Shown here piece by piece: positions 17,728-26,447 of a DNA stretch of 64,000 nucleotides; the stretch's first letter is position 1; each line of letters opens with the position of its first letter. The DNA is taken from positions 124,001 through 188,000 of the forward strand of contig NZ_CP053661.1 in assembly GCF_013177315.1 (NCBI RefSeq), in the 5' to 3' direction. The stretch comes from Thermoleptolyngbya sichuanensis A183. GTDB taxonomy: Bacteria; Cyanobacteriota; Cyanobacteriia; Elainellales; Elainellaceae. The translations under genes and the position numbers were made by a program. Below the pieces are notes generated by a model, which was not told the DNA's origin, made no database searches, and saw only the letters and a program-made list of their open reading frames with translations.

Positions 17728-18897
17728 CTATTGCTGAAGCTGGACAAGTAGCGGTTTGTCTGGCTGGATGATTCGGCCAGTGGTCGATTCGCCTGGGCGA
17801 CTTCCGCTGGAGACTGCATCTTGCCAGAGGAGCCAGCGGCTTTGGGGCGGCAGGCTGTTGCAGTGCTGGAAGGACGGGGTGAGCCAGAGGCAGGGAGATT
17901 GCGTAGGCGGGTGATTGGGGGAGGGTTCACCGGGCTGCACGGCGGCAAGGGCTTCTAGCACGAGGCGATCGCCCCGCAGACTCCCCGTTCCGGCAGTCCA
18001 CAGGCTGACGGTCATGCTCTGGCGCAGCGCATAGGCATAGAGCGAGGCGGCCGCGATCACGGCCTGTTCAAAAGCATCGGGCTGCCAGAGGGCGGCGCTG
18101 TCCAGCACAATTACAACTTCCTGTCCACCTGTGAAGCGCTCCAGTTCTCGTAGCCGCAATTCGCCGTAGCGGGCGCTGGTGCGCCAGTGAATCAGCCGAG
18201 TCGGGTCGCCCCAGCGGTAGGGACGCAATGTCCGCGTCACGCCTTCGGTCGCCATCTGGGCGCGGCGCTGGCTTTCGGTGGTGTGGCTGAGGTCTTGCCC
18301 CATTTCGTCGATCAGGGGGCACTGGCTGAGGGGCAGCACGGTCGGGTAGACCACGGCCGAGGCATTGACTAAGTGCGATCGCCGTCCCCAAAACAAGCCC
18401 AGCGGTGTGGCAGTCCGTAAATCCACCCCATCCCAGCGATACACGCCCCGTCGGTCTGCGGTGCGGCTGTAGACCCAGCGATAGGTCTGGCCGGGCGCTA
18501 GCGACTCGATGACGGTCGTTTCTGCTGGGCCCAGTTCTGGCGGCGGGCGATCGCACACCTGCAACAGCGTTTTTGCCTGTCGTCCAGTGTTTTCAACGGC
18601 CAGTTCTAAGTTCAAAGCATCGCCTACATTGACGGGTTCAATCGGCATTCGGCGAACCGCCAGCGCCCGCAGCGATCGCCCCGGCAGCAGCGCCCCCAGC
18701 ACCAGCAGCGCCCCCATCAGCCCGCTGGTAGCATAGAGCCAGCCCGCCATCGTATTCGTCGCTGCGCCAAAGAAAAATAGAGCCAGCCCAAGGGCGACCC
18801 AGCCACCATAGGACGGCGCGACCCAGCGCGTCTCCAGTCGGTTTGCCAGGGTTGCCCCCAGCCGCCGAATCCCAAACCGTTTAATGCCTAGCCTCAT
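17728..18897 (-). CDS. DUF58 domain membrane protein
   Basis: A 389-residue protein with two hydrophobic segments near the N-terminus (about 30-48 and 55-72, ending LLPGRSLRALAVRRM), a beta-rich middle, and the DUF58 core YRWGDPTRLIHWRTSARYGELRLRELE at about 228-256. A following VIVLDSAALW resembles the first strand of a von Willebrand A fold. DUF58 proteins often pair with MoxR ATPases and may handle protein assembly, but no MoxR gene is adjacent here. It lies five bases after the stop of the cysteine-cluster gene, so the two are co-transcribed. Confidence 0.82.
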   Translation of the reverse strand: MRLGIKRFGIRRLGATLANRLETRWVAPSYGGWVALGLALFFFGAATNTMAGWLYATSGLMGALLVLGALLPGRSLRALAVRRMPIEPVNVGDALNLELAVENTGRQAKTLLQVCDRPPPELGPAETTVIESLAPGQTYRWVYSRTADRRGVYRWDGVDLRTATPLGLFWGRRSHLVNASAVVYPTVLPLSQCPLIDEMGQDLSHTTESQRRAQMATEGVTRTLRPYRWGDPTRLIHWRTSARYGELRLRELERFTGGQEVVIVLDSAALWQPDAFEQAVIAAASLYAYALRQSMTVSLWTAGTGSLRGDRLVLEALAAVQPGEPSPNHPPTQSPCLWLTPSFQHCNSLPPQSRWLLWQDAVSSGSRPGESTTGRIIQPDKPLLVQLQQ

Positions 18898-18902
18898 AGT
18901 TC

Positions 18903-19253
18903 TTATATGCCCACTTCTCGGTCAAAGCGCAGCATCTCTAGACTGCGATCGCCATACACGCCCTCAATCTGCTGGCGGCAACAGTCGATTGCAAAATCAT
19001 TTAGCTCCTCTGGCTCAATGCCAAACAAATCCTGGAACACGGCTGGCTCTACTCGGCAAAAGCGGGGGCGCTTCTCGTAAATGGTGCATTCCCGCGAGTC
19101 TGGCTCGAAGTGAATGCACCAGCCGTCGGGGCCAATCAAGCTCAGGTATTCCGCCAGTTCTGGCGGCGACAGATATTCTTCCAGATCAGGACGCTCTGCT
19201 GGGTCAAGGTGGCAGCAAGCCCCACACTGTTTCACGCAACGCCAGGTTGCCAT
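18903..19253 (-). CDS. YkgJ family cysteine-cluster protein
   Basis: A 116-residue protein with the pattern CVKQCGACCHLDP at 6-18, later C46, C55, C66 and CC91-92. These conserved cysteines likely bind zinc or an Fe-S cluster. The blocks YEKRPRFCRVEP and DFAIDCCRQQIE are typical of the family. The biochemical role is unknown. It is the first gene of a two-gene operon with the DUF58 protein, with a five-base gap. Confidence 0.82.
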   Translation of the reverse strand: MATWRCVKQCGACCHLDPAERPDLEEYLSPPELAEYLSLIGPDGWCIHFEPDSRECTIYEKRPRFCRVEPAVFQDLFGIEPEELNDFAIDCCRQQIEGVYGDRSLEMLRFDREVGI

Positions 19254-19673
19254 AGCCTTTCAACTCCCAAGTGCGATCGCCCCTTCCAAAGTGCCCAGAA
19301 ATACCTAGATATGCGCCGCGTGGCTCTATCAGCGCAGACAGCCCCATCGACGGAAAACCCAGACCAAAAACTCAGGGGAAAGTTTTGTAACGTTTTTTAA
19401 TTATTCTGATGCAGCTTCGCGGGGCGATCGCCACACGGCTCTGCCAAACCAATTCGGGCGGGGCAATTTCTGGAAATCCTGAAGGGAAAAGCGTTTAGCC
19501 GAACCGGCTCCATCTCTTCATGACGCGCTAGAACTCCCCACTGCCCAACTATCCCAGACAACTACCGGATTTTTGTTAACTTTCTGAGAATCGGGTTCCC
19601 CACACAGGTAAAATGGGCGAAGACATTTGACTTAACTAAACCTAACCTAAATTTCGCGGCACGTGAGGGCGCA
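19254..19673. other. Intergenic region upstream of psb30
   Basis: A 420-bp divergent spacer that should hold promoters for the cysteine-cluster operon and psb30. TAAAAT at 19609-19614 is a possible -10 for psb30, but there is no good -35 at 17 bp. No other feature was seen. Confidence 0.35.
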
Positions 19674-19805
19674 ATGGATTTGATTAGCAATCTGGTTGGC
19701 AATGTTAACTGGGAAGCCATTGTTCAGTTGACTCTGGTAGGTATGATCATGATTGCCGGGCCAGTGGTGATTTTTCTGCTGGCTTTTCGCGGCGGCGACC
19801 TGTAA
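19674..19805 (+). CDS. psb30: Photosystem II reaction centre protein Psb30 (Ycf12)
   Basis: A 43-residue single-helix membrane protein: MDLISNLVGNVNWEAIVQLT begins it and it ends AFRGGDL. The last half (IAGPVVIFLLAFRGGDL) is the hallmark of Psb30/Ycf12, a small subunit at the periphery of Photosystem II near cytochrome b559 and PsbJ, which stabilises the complex under high light. GTGAGGGCGCA precedes the ATG and gives a weak ribosome site. It is too short for most gene finders and stands alone between cysteine-cluster and prs genes. Confidence 0.93.
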   Translation: MDLISNLVGNVNWEAIVQLTLVGMIMIAGPVVIFLLAFRGGDL

Positions 19806-20230
19806 TCTCTCCGTAGCTTGAAGTAGTTGACAAGCGTTTACGCTGACGAGAGTTTACACACTGCCCGGATTCAATTGCTATCATGAGAGACTGAGGGCGA
19901 TCGCCATCTTTAGGTGCATTGCCTCAGTTTTCTCACTTTTTGCTTCGCGTATTTGCTTTTCATAGTTTTTGCCCGGTTAAAGCCTCACTGGGTTTTGTTT
20001 CGATTAGCTTAGAGTGTACGGGTCGTTTCGGAAACCTGTCGTTTCGGAGACATCCGGACGTCTCCGAGTTTCAGTGTTTTCTCTACTTTTTCACTCTGAC
20101 CGTTTCTTTCTTTAAGGCTATATTTGGCAGTTTTACATTTTCCAGTATTTATTAATTTCCCTGGAAATCTGAGCGGCTGTTGTCAAATTGGAATGATAAG
20201 ATTGCGGTGACTATTTCCCGAGGAACTGTT
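19806..20230. other. Intergenic region upstream of prs
   Basis: A 425-bp stretch. It holds a hairpin, TCGGAGAC (20044-20051) with GTCTCCGA (20060-20067), just after two direct copies of GTCGTTTCGGA. A short T-rich tract follows. This could be a terminator for psb30 read-through or a leader element of prs. No additional gene is credible. Confidence 0.4.
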
Positions 20231-21223
20231 GTGATCCGCTCGGCAGCTTTGTCTCTTCAGCCTCCTCTGCCTCAAATTGCCGACAACAGCCGCCTCAGGC
20301 TGTTTTCGGGTTCTGCCAATGTCCCCCTCTCCCAAGAGGTGGCCCGCTATCTTGGCATGGACTTGGGGCCGATGGTTCGTAAGCGGTTCGCAGATGGTGA
20401 GCTATACGTCCAAATTCAAGAGTCCATTCGCGGGTGCGACGTTTACCTAATGCAGCCCACCTGCTGCCCAGTGAACGACCACCTGATGGAACTGTTGATT
20501 ATGATTGACGCCTGCCATCGGGCGTCCGCCCGCCAGATTACGGCGGTGATTCCCTACTACGGCTACGCTCGCGCAGATCGGAAAACTGCCGGCCGCGAAT
20601 CGATTACAGCCAAGCTCGTGGCCAACCTGATTACTCAGGCAGGCGCGGATAGGGTGTTGGCGATGGATTTGCACTCGGCCCAGATTCAAGGCTATTTCGA
20701 CATTCCGTTTGATCATGTCTACGGTTCGCCTGTGTTGATTGAGTACATCGCCAACAAGCAACTGTCGGACATTGTGGTAGTGTCGCCCGACGTAGGCGGT
20801 GTGGCCCGCGCCCGCGCCTTCGCCAAAAAGCTAGATGACGCACCGCTGGCCATCATCGACAAGCGCCGCCAGGCCCACAACGTGGCCGAAGTGATGAACG
20901 TGATTGGCGACGTGGCCGGCAAAACGGCTGTGCTGGTGGACGATATGATCGACACCGCTGGCACGATTTGCGAAGGGGCGAAGATTTTGCGGGAACAGGG
21001 CGCACGCCAGGTCTACGCCTGCGCGACCCACGCCGTCTTCTCGCCGCCTGCCACTGAGCGCCTCTCCAGTGGGTTGTTTGAAGAGGTGATCGTTACGAAC
21101 AGCATCCCTGTGCCCGAAGATCACCGCTTTGAACAACTCACGGTGCTGTCGGTGGCAAACATCATTGGCGAAACAATTTGGCGCATCCACGAAGACAGCT
21201 CAGTGAGCAGCATGTTCCGCTAG
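20231..21223 (+). CDS. prs: Ribose-phosphate pyrophosphokinase
   Basis: Transfers pyrophosphate from ATP to ribose-5-phosphate to make PRPP for nucleotides, histidine and tryptophan. The family blocks RLRLFSGSANVPLSQEVARY, KRFADGELYVQIQESIRGCD, the ATP-loop region PYYGYARADRKT, DLHSAQIQGYF and the PRPP-binding VLVDDMIDTAGTI are all present. The frame is open from a TTG at 20180, but the GTG at 20231 has GAGGAA eight bases upstream and gives the N-terminus VIRSAALSL typical of cyanobacterial Prs (330 residues). A strong terminator follows. Confidence 0.95.
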   Translation: MIRSAALSLQPPLPQIADNSRLRLFSGSANVPLSQEVARYLGMDLGPMVRKRFADGELYVQIQESIRGCDVYLMQPTCCPVNDHLMELLIMIDACHRASARQITAVIPYYGYARADRKTAGRESITAKLVANLITQAGADRVLAMDLHSAQIQGYFDIPFDHVYGSPVLIEYIANKQLSDIVVVSPDVGGVARARAFAKKLDDAPLAIIDKRRQAHNVAEVMNVIGDVAGKTAVLVDDMIDTAGTICEGAKILREQGARQVYACATHAVFSPPATERLSSGLFEEVIVTNSIPVPEDHRFEQLTVLSVANIIGETIWRIHEDSSVSSMFR

Positions 21224-21281
21224 ATCTGTTATAAGGCTCTGTCGCAGGCATCTAGTCGGAGCTTGTTCTCAATTTTTTCAG

Positions 21282-21322
21282 AGATGGCGAGGTGAGGTTT
21301 TGCTCGATCGCCATCTTTTTTT
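21282..21322 (+). terminator. Intrinsic terminator of prs
   Basis: AGATGGCGA (21282-21290) pairs with TCGCCATCT (21308-21316) as a 9-bp stem with a 17-nt loop, followed directly by TTTTTTT. Confidence 0.8.
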
Positions 21323-21516
21323 GGCTCTCTGGGTTACCGGGCTGGTCGCGTTGGCGCGGAGCGTTTGGGCTTGTTGGGCAAATCTGTTGCGCCAAGTTGC
21401 TAGGAAACTCGTAGAATTTCACCAGTCCGCTGAATGTGAAACGCTGAGCGCAGTCGCTAGAGAATTCTATTCAGACCTATATTTCACCTATCTTTCAATA
21501 TCTCAAGCGTGATCCC

Positions 21517-21867
21517 ATGACCGAGCCAGCAGATACTCTGTTTCTCAAAATTATTCGCCGCGAAATTCCTGCGGACATTGTGTACGAGGATGACTTGGCG
21601 ATCGCCTTCAAAGACATCAACCCCCAGGCTCCTGTCCACATTCTCGTTGTGCCCAAAAAGCCAATTCCCTGCCTGGCCGACGCAATTCCCGAAGATCATC
21701 GCATTCTGGGGCATTTGCTGATGACAGTGAAGCGGGTCGCAGAGCAGGTGGGACTAGAGAACGGCTATCGTGTCGTGATCAACACCAAAACCGATGGCGG
21801 GCAAACGGTCGATCACCTGCATCTCCATCTGCTGGGCGGTCGCGCTTTGGCCTGGCCGCCGGGTTGA
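21517..21867 (+). CDS. HIT family (histidine triad) nucleotide-binding protein
   Basis: A 116-residue HinT-type protein. The C-terminal triad DHLHLHLLGG provides the catalytic histidines that hydrolyse purine nucleoside phosphoramidates and related adducts. N-terminal TLFLKIIRREIPADIVYEDD and FKDINPQAPVHILVVPKKP match the family. It is cytosolic. The ATG at 21517 is preceded by weak AG-rich sequence. A 15-bp tandem array follows the stop within 15 bp. Confidence 0.92.
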   Translation: MTEPADTLFLKIIRREIPADIVYEDDLAIAFKDINPQAPVHILVVPKKPIPCLADAIPEDHRILGHLLMTVKRVAEQVGLENGYRVVINTKTDGGQTVDHLHLHLLGGRALAWPPG

Positions 21868-21881
21868 GGGGTGTTGTCCTA

Positions 21882-21986
21882 GTTTGCGGCTGCTTGGTTT
21901 GCGGCTGCTTGGTTTGCGGCTGTTTAGTTTGCGGCTGTTTAGTTTGCGGCTGCTTAGTCTGCGGCTGTTTAGTCTGCGGCTGCTTT
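21882..21986. repeat. Tandem array, 15-bp unit
   Basis: Seven contiguous units of consensus GTTTGCGGCTGCTTA from 21882, with C/T exchanges at two positions. It starts 15 bp beyond the HIT gene stop and ends 107 bp before the next ATG. Confidence 0.9.
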
Positions 21987-22093
21987 GAAGGGCGATCGCA
22001 CGGCTGGATCTAAAGAAACCCCGTAACTCCCTTGCCGATTTGAGGATAAGCCTTAGGATCTAGAAAAATCGTTTCGCCTTAAGATAAGCCCTA

Positions 22094-22480
22094 ATGAATA
22101 CCGACAAACTCAGCTTTCTGGACGAAAATCAATCGGTTGCTTCCGTTGTTACCAAGCTGCATGAGTATTTCAAAAACTCCTACTCTCGCTGTAAGGTGAA
22201 GCGCAGCCAGTGCCTGAGCCAGCTAGAAGCGGCAACTGGAGAGAAGGAACAGGCAATTTTGCAAGACCTGGAAAAAATTGACCAGGAAATGGCGCTGTTT
22301 GGTGTGCTGAATGACGCGCTCTCGATTGCAGACCGCGTGGTGCATTCCAAAACAATGTCGAGTGCGCTTGGGCTGGACAGCGAAATTTATCAGATCCACC
22401 ACGAAACAGAAGAAGAACAGCGGGCGGAGTGGAATTTGGCAGAATATCGAATTTCGCAGCAGCGGCAGACGCAGCAGTAA
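22094..22480 (+). CDS. Conserved helical protein of unknown function
   Basis: A 128-residue, mostly alpha-helical, charged protein (for example KVKRSQCLSQLEAATGEKEQ then ILQDLEKIDQEMALFGVLND) with a Gln-rich tail. No enzymatic motif or membrane segment is visible. Its TAA overlaps the ATG of the phosphatase gene by one base, so the two are translationally coupled. The function is not recognised. Confidence 0.7.
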   Translation: MNTDKLSFLDENQSVASVVTKLHEYFKNSYSRCKVKRSQCLSQLEAATGEKEQAILQDLEKIDQEMALFGVLNDALSIADRVVHSKTMSSALGLDSEIYQIHHETEEEQRAEWNLAEYRISQQRQTQQ

Positions 22481-23115
22481 TGGGACTCACGCTTTACTTC
22501 CTGCGGCATGGGGAAACGCCCTATAGCCAGACCGGCCGATACTGCGGCGAGATCGATGCCGAGCTAACGACCGAAGGACATCAAATGGCAGCGGCCTTTG
22601 CGGCGGCCTATTCTAGTGTGCCCTGGGATGCGGTTTACGTCAGCCCAATGAAGCGCACGATTGCGACGGCTACGCCGCTGTGTCAGGCGGTGGGGCTAGA
22701 GATGCAGCTACGCGACGGGCTAAAGGAAATTCGCTATGGCAAATGGGAAGACCAGTCGCCAGAATTCGTTAAGGAACACTATCTCGAAGATTACATCCGC
22801 TGGATGACTGAACCCGCCTGGAACCCACCAACAGGCGGCGAAACGGCAGTGGAAATTGCCAGCCGCGCTTCACTGGTGGTGGCCGAGATCGAGGAAAAAC
22901 ACCCAACGGGCACCGTGCTGCTGGTGTCGCACAAGGCGACGATTCGGATTTTGCTCTGCACACTGCTGGGCATTGACCTGGGGCGCTATCGCGATCGCCT
23001 CAATGCTTACGCTGGGTCGGTCAGCATTGTGAAGTTTGGCGACCACGGGCCGATGCTGGAGGTGTTGGGCGATCGCACGTATATGGGCGACCTGCGGCAT
23101 CGCACCGGGACTTAG
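22480..23115 (+). CDS. Histidine phosphatase family protein
   Basis: A 211-residue phosphoglycerate-mutase-like enzyme. The phosphohistidine motif LRHGETPYSQTGRYCG is at the N-terminus and the second histidine is in VLLVSHKATIRILLC near residue 155. PVSPMKRTIATATPL-like VSPMKRTIATA carries the conserved Arg. It probably dephosphorylates a small phosphoester; cyanobacterial relatives include 2-phosphosugar and cobalamin-pathway phosphatases, but the substrate is not evident here. The start is the ATG that overlaps the stop of the upstream gene (TAATG). Confidence 0.88.
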   Translation: MGLTLYFLRHGETPYSQTGRYCGEIDAELTTEGHQMAAAFAAAYSSVPWDAVYVSPMKRTIATATPLCQAVGLEMQLRDGLKEIRYGKWEDQSPEFVKEHYLEDYIRWMTEPAWNPPTGGETAVEIASRASLVVAEIEEKHPTGTVLLVSHKATIRILLCTLLGIDLGRYRDRLNAYAGSVSIVKFGDHGPMLEVLGDRTYMGDLRHRTGT

Positions 23116-23121
23116 CAGCAG

Positions 23122-23907
23122 TCACGCCTCTGAACCAGACAGCGAGACGGCGGCGGCGATCTGCTGCATGTGGCGAATGGGGTCATAGTCGCGATCGCCC
23201 ACCAGCACAAATCGAGCCAGGCCGCCCCGTGCTAAAACCTCTTCTCCTTCTGGCTCGTCGGCCATTTGCACCAGCAGACTGCGGAGGCGGGTACGGAGCG
23301 CAGCAGGAACCGTAGTAGACACCAGCCAAGGCGGACTGGGGCTGGGGCCAAGCGTGTCAATCACGCGAATCTGACGCTGCAAAGATGAATCTTCGCGCAG
23401 CGCGTGTTCTAGCACCGTGCTGTCGATCGCCGACGCATCCACGTCACCGCTCAAGATCTGCTGGAGCGAATTCTGGTGTGCGCCCGACTCGACCACGCTG
23501 CCAAAAAAGCCGCTGCGCTCTTCTAGCATGGCTAGGTGGTAGCGCGTCAGGATATAGCCAGAGTGCGATCGCGGTTCGTTGTAGGCCCAGCGTGCGCCGC
23601 GCAGATCCGTAAACTGCTGAAATGGGCGATCGCGCCGCACCACTACGTCTGAAAAATAAATCGGACGATTTTGGTAGCGATCGCCCCGCATCACAGGCGC
23701 GGCCAGCAGTTCAATCTGCGGATTTGGCTGATCGACCTTTTGCACATAGGGCAGACCGCAAATCCAGCAGACCTGAATTTCGCCTCGGTCAAAGCGCTCC
23801 TCCCGCTGTTGCCAGGGAATTTGGTCAATAAACTCGGTCGGCAGTTCGAGTTTTCGTTCTGCATAGGCCGCAATCTCTGCCATGACAGGCAGCGTGTTAT
23901 CAGCCAT
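23122..23907 (-). CDS. PhnD/SsuA-like substrate-binding protein
   Basis: A periplasmic-binding-like protein of 261 residues from the ATG at 23907 (MADNTLPVMAEIAAYAERK). Blocks such as VCWICGLPYVQKVDQ, VVVRRDRPFQQFTDLRGARWAYNEPRSHSGY and LSGDVDASAIDSTVLEHAL match PhnD-type phosphonate/phosphite ABC receptors. There is no signal peptide and no ABC permease or ATPase nearby, so it may be cytosolic or an orphan receptor. The preceding frame up to 23997 has no ribosome site. It is co-directional with the metalloprotease gene. Confidence 0.75.
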   Translation of the reverse strand: MADNTLPVMAEIAAYAERKLELPTEFIDQIPWQQREERFDRGEIQVCWICGLPYVQKVDQPNPQIELLAAPVMRGDRYQNRPIYFSDVVVRRDRPFQQFTDLRGARWAYNEPRSHSGYILTRYHLAMLEERSGFFGSVVESGAHQNSLQQILSGDVDASAIDSTVLEHALREDSSLQRQIRVIDTLGPSPSPPWLVSTTVPAALRTRLRSLLVQMADEPEGEEVLARGGLARFVLVGDRDYDPIRHMQQIAAAVSLSGSEA

Positions 23908-24063
23908 ACAAGAGGTGAATTTTAAGAGGCCAGTTCCAGACTGATCTGGTCGATGATCCATACGTGTAGCCGAACAAGCTCGAAGGGCGATCGCCATCTC
24001 CCAGCCCTAAAAGGACTAAGAAAAGACCAATCTACCAGACTTGCTCCAGCAGACAACATGCCG

Positions 24064-25299
24064 CTATGCCAGTCCCCTGGCCGCACCCGCATCCACCAAA
24101 CAGCCGCTACAGCCACAGCGCCCATACGATAGCAACCGTTGACCCAGTGCCCTATTCACGGGTGCGCCTCTGCGCCGCGTTGCCTGTCTCGCAAACTGGG
24201 CTGCCTGCGTGCTGAGGGGGTTCACGCTGGCATTGCCATAGGACACCGTATGGCCCAAATCATTCAGCACCGCGATATCCAAAACCGTTGCCCGCTTACG
24301 CTGGCCTCGCTGGGCAAACGGGGTCATCAAGGGTTCTCCCACGCCGCCAAAGGTGTAGTCATTGCGAATGTGCTCAGAACTGTCCAACGGCAGGGCATTG
24401 CCGCCGTTCTGCGCTCTCGTATTCGACCCACCAAAGCCGCTGCTGGTCATGAGCCGACTGAAGGCGCGACTGGTGCCAAACCCCAGGACATGGGCAATTT
24501 CATGCAGCGCGGTCGAGAAAAAATCCTGCTGATTTTTAGGAACATCGCTGGTGCTGTCGAGCGTGCGGTCAAAATACCAGTCTGTGGTGAGGTTAAACGC
24601 CATCGAGCCAATCCACGGCTGGAACACACTGCCCTCGTACCGACTCTCACCCACAAAGTAGCCCGACGGCCCCGACAGCGCCAGGGTTGTGCCGCCCAGT
24701 TGCCGCGCCCCGACAAAGATGGTCAAATCATCAATCGGGCGATCGGTCACAAAGGTTCGCACGGTTCCCCCCGTGGCCGGATTTCGGACGTTCGGCGTGC
24801 GTTTCCCCGTGGGCACATCAGGAAACTCACTCCGGATAATCGTAGACCAGACCTCTGCCGCTGCCTCTAGCACGGCTCGCCGCAGCGGGGTAAACCAACC
24901 CCTCGTGTCAAAGCGATAGTCGATTTCAATTTTGAAGTCGCTGGTCTTTAGCGGCGCAGCCGACAGCGTAAGCTTGTAGTTTGTCCGCTGGTTTGCCTGA
25001 TTGGGCACTACGCGAATAAAGTAGGTGCCTGCCGTCAGGGTGTCACGGATCACTTCTGGGCGCTTCCCCTTTCGAGCCGACTGGAGCAGGGTTTTGCCCT
25101 GGTCATCCAGCAGAGCAACATCTGCATTTGCCGTTAGCTCCGACAGATTCAGCGAAAACTGGCTGGCTCGCAGCACTCGAAATCGGTAGAAATCCAGATC
25201 CTTGCCGCCTACGAAATCGCGAAAGGACTTGGGCGTTTCTGATAGGCGAATACGCCGCGCAGCGTTTAATGTGTTTCCAGCGCGATCGGGAGGAGTCAT
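24064..25299 (-). CDS. PPC domain plus metzincin-like metalloprotease
   Basis: A 411-residue protein. Residues about 8-112 resemble a bacterial pre-peptidase C-terminal (PPC) domain (GGKDLDFYRFRVLRASQFSL, LTAGTYFIRVVPNQANQ). The catalytic domain holds zinc motif HEIAHVLGFG at 266-275. The usual third ligand ten residues on is Thr, but H310 (SSEHIRNDYTFG) and the Met-turn M325 (EPLMTPF) give a leishmanolysin-like arrangement. No signal peptide is visible, although PPC proteins are usually secreted. The stop of the VOC gene is 27 bases upstream, so the two may be co-transcribed. Confidence 0.72.
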   Translation of the reverse strand: MTPPDRAGNTLNAARRIRLSETPKSFRDFVGGKDLDFYRFRVLRASQFSLNLSELTANADVALLDDQGKTLLQSARKGKRPEVIRDTLTAGTYFIRVVPNQANQRTNYKLTLSAAPLKTSDFKIEIDYRFDTRGWFTPLRRAVLEAAAEVWSTIIRSEFPDVPTGKRTPNVRNPATGGTVRTFVTDRPIDDLTIFVGARQLGGTTLALSGPSGYFVGESRYEGSVFQPWIGSMAFNLTTDWYFDRTLDSTSDVPKNQQDFFSTALHEIAHVLGFGTSRAFSRLMTSSGFGGSNTRAQNGGNALPLDSSEHIRNDYTFGGVGEPLMTPFAQRGQRKRATVLDIAVLNDLGHTVSYGNASVNPLSTQAAQFARQATRRRGAPVNRALGQRLLSYGRCGCSGCLVDAGAARGLA

Positions 25300-25326
25300 A
25301 GCGTGTATACCCAGTTGGCGGACTTG

Positions 25327-25941
25327 CTAGTTTGCCACTTCGGACATCTCAAAAATTCGACCGTCCCAGTCTTTCACCAAAAAGTTCAGCGGCTTGTCGC
25401 TGCGAATTTTGTACTGCGCGCCCCGACTCTGAATTCGCAACAGCATTTGCTCCAGACAGTCGTGATCAAAGCAGACATGGCGCTGGCGGTTCTTTTCGCC
25501 CAGGCTTGCGCCCGTAATCACATGAAGTTGGGTCTTTTTGCGGAGTTGATACCACAGTCCGTCGGGATTGCTGAGCGAAGGGCTGGTGGAATAGCCTGTG
25601 GTGCCCGATAGATAGAGCGGGTCTAACCCAGCCCCGCCAATGGTCTGCTCGTAGTTGTAGTAGTAATGCAGCGGCACATCGGCGGCGGGCAAATCCAGCA
25701 CCTCTTCATAGAAACGCCGCGCTAGCTCTAGATCCGACACCATAATGGTGTAAACCTTGGGGGCGCTGGAAAGAAACATCCACATGGCTCCGGCGTAGGC
25801 AACCAGCAGCATCACCATCACGCCCTGAGTAGACAACAGCCCATCGATTGGGATCGCCAGGAAGAGAGAGAAAAGCTGGGTAAATAGAAGCTTGGTGAAC
25901 AGAGGGTCTGCTAGTGAAGCGGTCATTAGAGGGAGAGCCAT
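25327..25941 (-). CDS. Membrane-anchored VOC/glyoxalase-like protein
   Basis: Residues about 1-55 contain two hydrophobic stretches (LFTQLFSLFLAIPIDGLL and GVMVMLLVAYAGAMWMFL). The rest is a vicinal-oxygen-chelate domain beginning KVYTIMVSDLELARRFYEEV and ending NFLVKDWDGRIFEMSEVAN. Metal ligands are possible at the histidine in RQRHVCFDHD and the terminal Glu. The start is uncertain: ATGs occur at 25947, 25941 and 25926, none with a clear ribosome site, and the region is inside a 38-bp direct duplication. The substrate is unknown. Confidence 0.6.
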   Translation of the reverse strand: MALPLMTASLADPLFTKLLFTQLFSLFLAIPIDGLLSTQGVMVMLLVAYAGAMWMFLSSAPKVYTIMVSDLELARRFYEEVLDLPAADVPLHYYYNYEQTIGGAGLDPLYLSGTTGYSTSPSLSNPDGLWYQLRKKTQLHVITGASLGEKNRQRHVCFDHDCLEQMLLRIQSRGAQYKIRSDKPLNFLVKDWDGRIFEMSEVAN

Positions 25942-26041
25942 GAGCATCTGCACAGTAGAGCGAGCGCTAGAAGAACGAAGCACGAAGCACGAAAAGGGAA
26001 GCCAGAGCCATGAGCATCTGCACAGTAGAGCGAGCGCTAGA
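25934..26041. repeat. 38-bp direct duplication over the VOC gene start
   Basis: AGAGCCATGAGCATCTGCAC and its 18 following bases occur identically at 25934-25971 and 26004-26041, 70 bp apart. The first copy holds the candidate ATG codons of the VOC gene; the second lies in the leader. Confidence 0.85.
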
Positions 26042-26185
26042 GGGGCTGGGTGGGCACGATTACTGACTCCAGTGTACCAAGAACGTCTGGGTCATCAAGG
26101 CCGGCGATGCAGCTTGAGATGGGAGGGGGGAGGCGGGGCGATCGCCCTTCCTGCTTCATTGGGCGCATCCCAGTGCTGCAAGTTT

Positions 26186-26280
26186 GCCCTCATCCCCCAG
26201 CCCCTTCTCCCAAAAAGGGAGAAGGGGAGCCAGATTGGAAGTCCCTCTCCCAAAGTGGGAGAGGAATTTAGGGTGAGGGC
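26186..26280. repeat. Dispersed double-hairpin repeat (CCCTCATCCCC... type)
   Basis: It is bounded by GCCCTCA and TGAGGGC, with two internal hairpins: CCCCTTCTCCC-A5-GGGAGAAGGGG and CCTCTCCCA-AAG-TGGGAGAGG. The pattern is known as a common repeat of filamentous cyanobacteria. Confidence 0.8.
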
Positions 26281-26340
26281 TACAAAAGTGGGATACACCC
26301 GTTCCATTTCCCGAATTCTCCCAATTGGCACAATGAATAA

Positions 26341-26400
26341 ACATGCTGGAAGCCCTGCGAAGGCTTGACGGGCAATCCAAAACCGGAAATCCAAAATCGA
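26341..26400 (+). repeat. Dispersed ~60-bp repeat, copy 1
   Basis: It shares ACAT..CTGG.AGCCC, then CTTGACGGGCAATCC-like sequence and GAAATCCAAAATCGAG with 33678-33740. Confidence 0.6.
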
Positions 26401-26447
26401 GAATTGATGCTTGATTGCCGCTTAATTAACACTTGGATGCTTCCGAG

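Larger units (their letters stand above)
25942..26447. other. Repeat-filled divergent spacer
   Basis: About 500 bp between VOC and LysE genes holding the 38-bp duplication, a double-hairpin repeat (26186-26280) and a dispersed AATCC/AAAATC repeat (26341-26400). No gene is credible here. Confidence 0.6.

Noticed and set aside
19919-20155. 78-codon hydrophobic frame upstream of prs
   Set aside because: No ribosome site, codon use unlike neighbours, and it overlaps the hairpin leader.
21794-21988. Open frame with LRLLG repeats after the HIT gene
   Set aside because: It overlaps the end of the HIT gene in another frame and is otherwise the 15-bp array.
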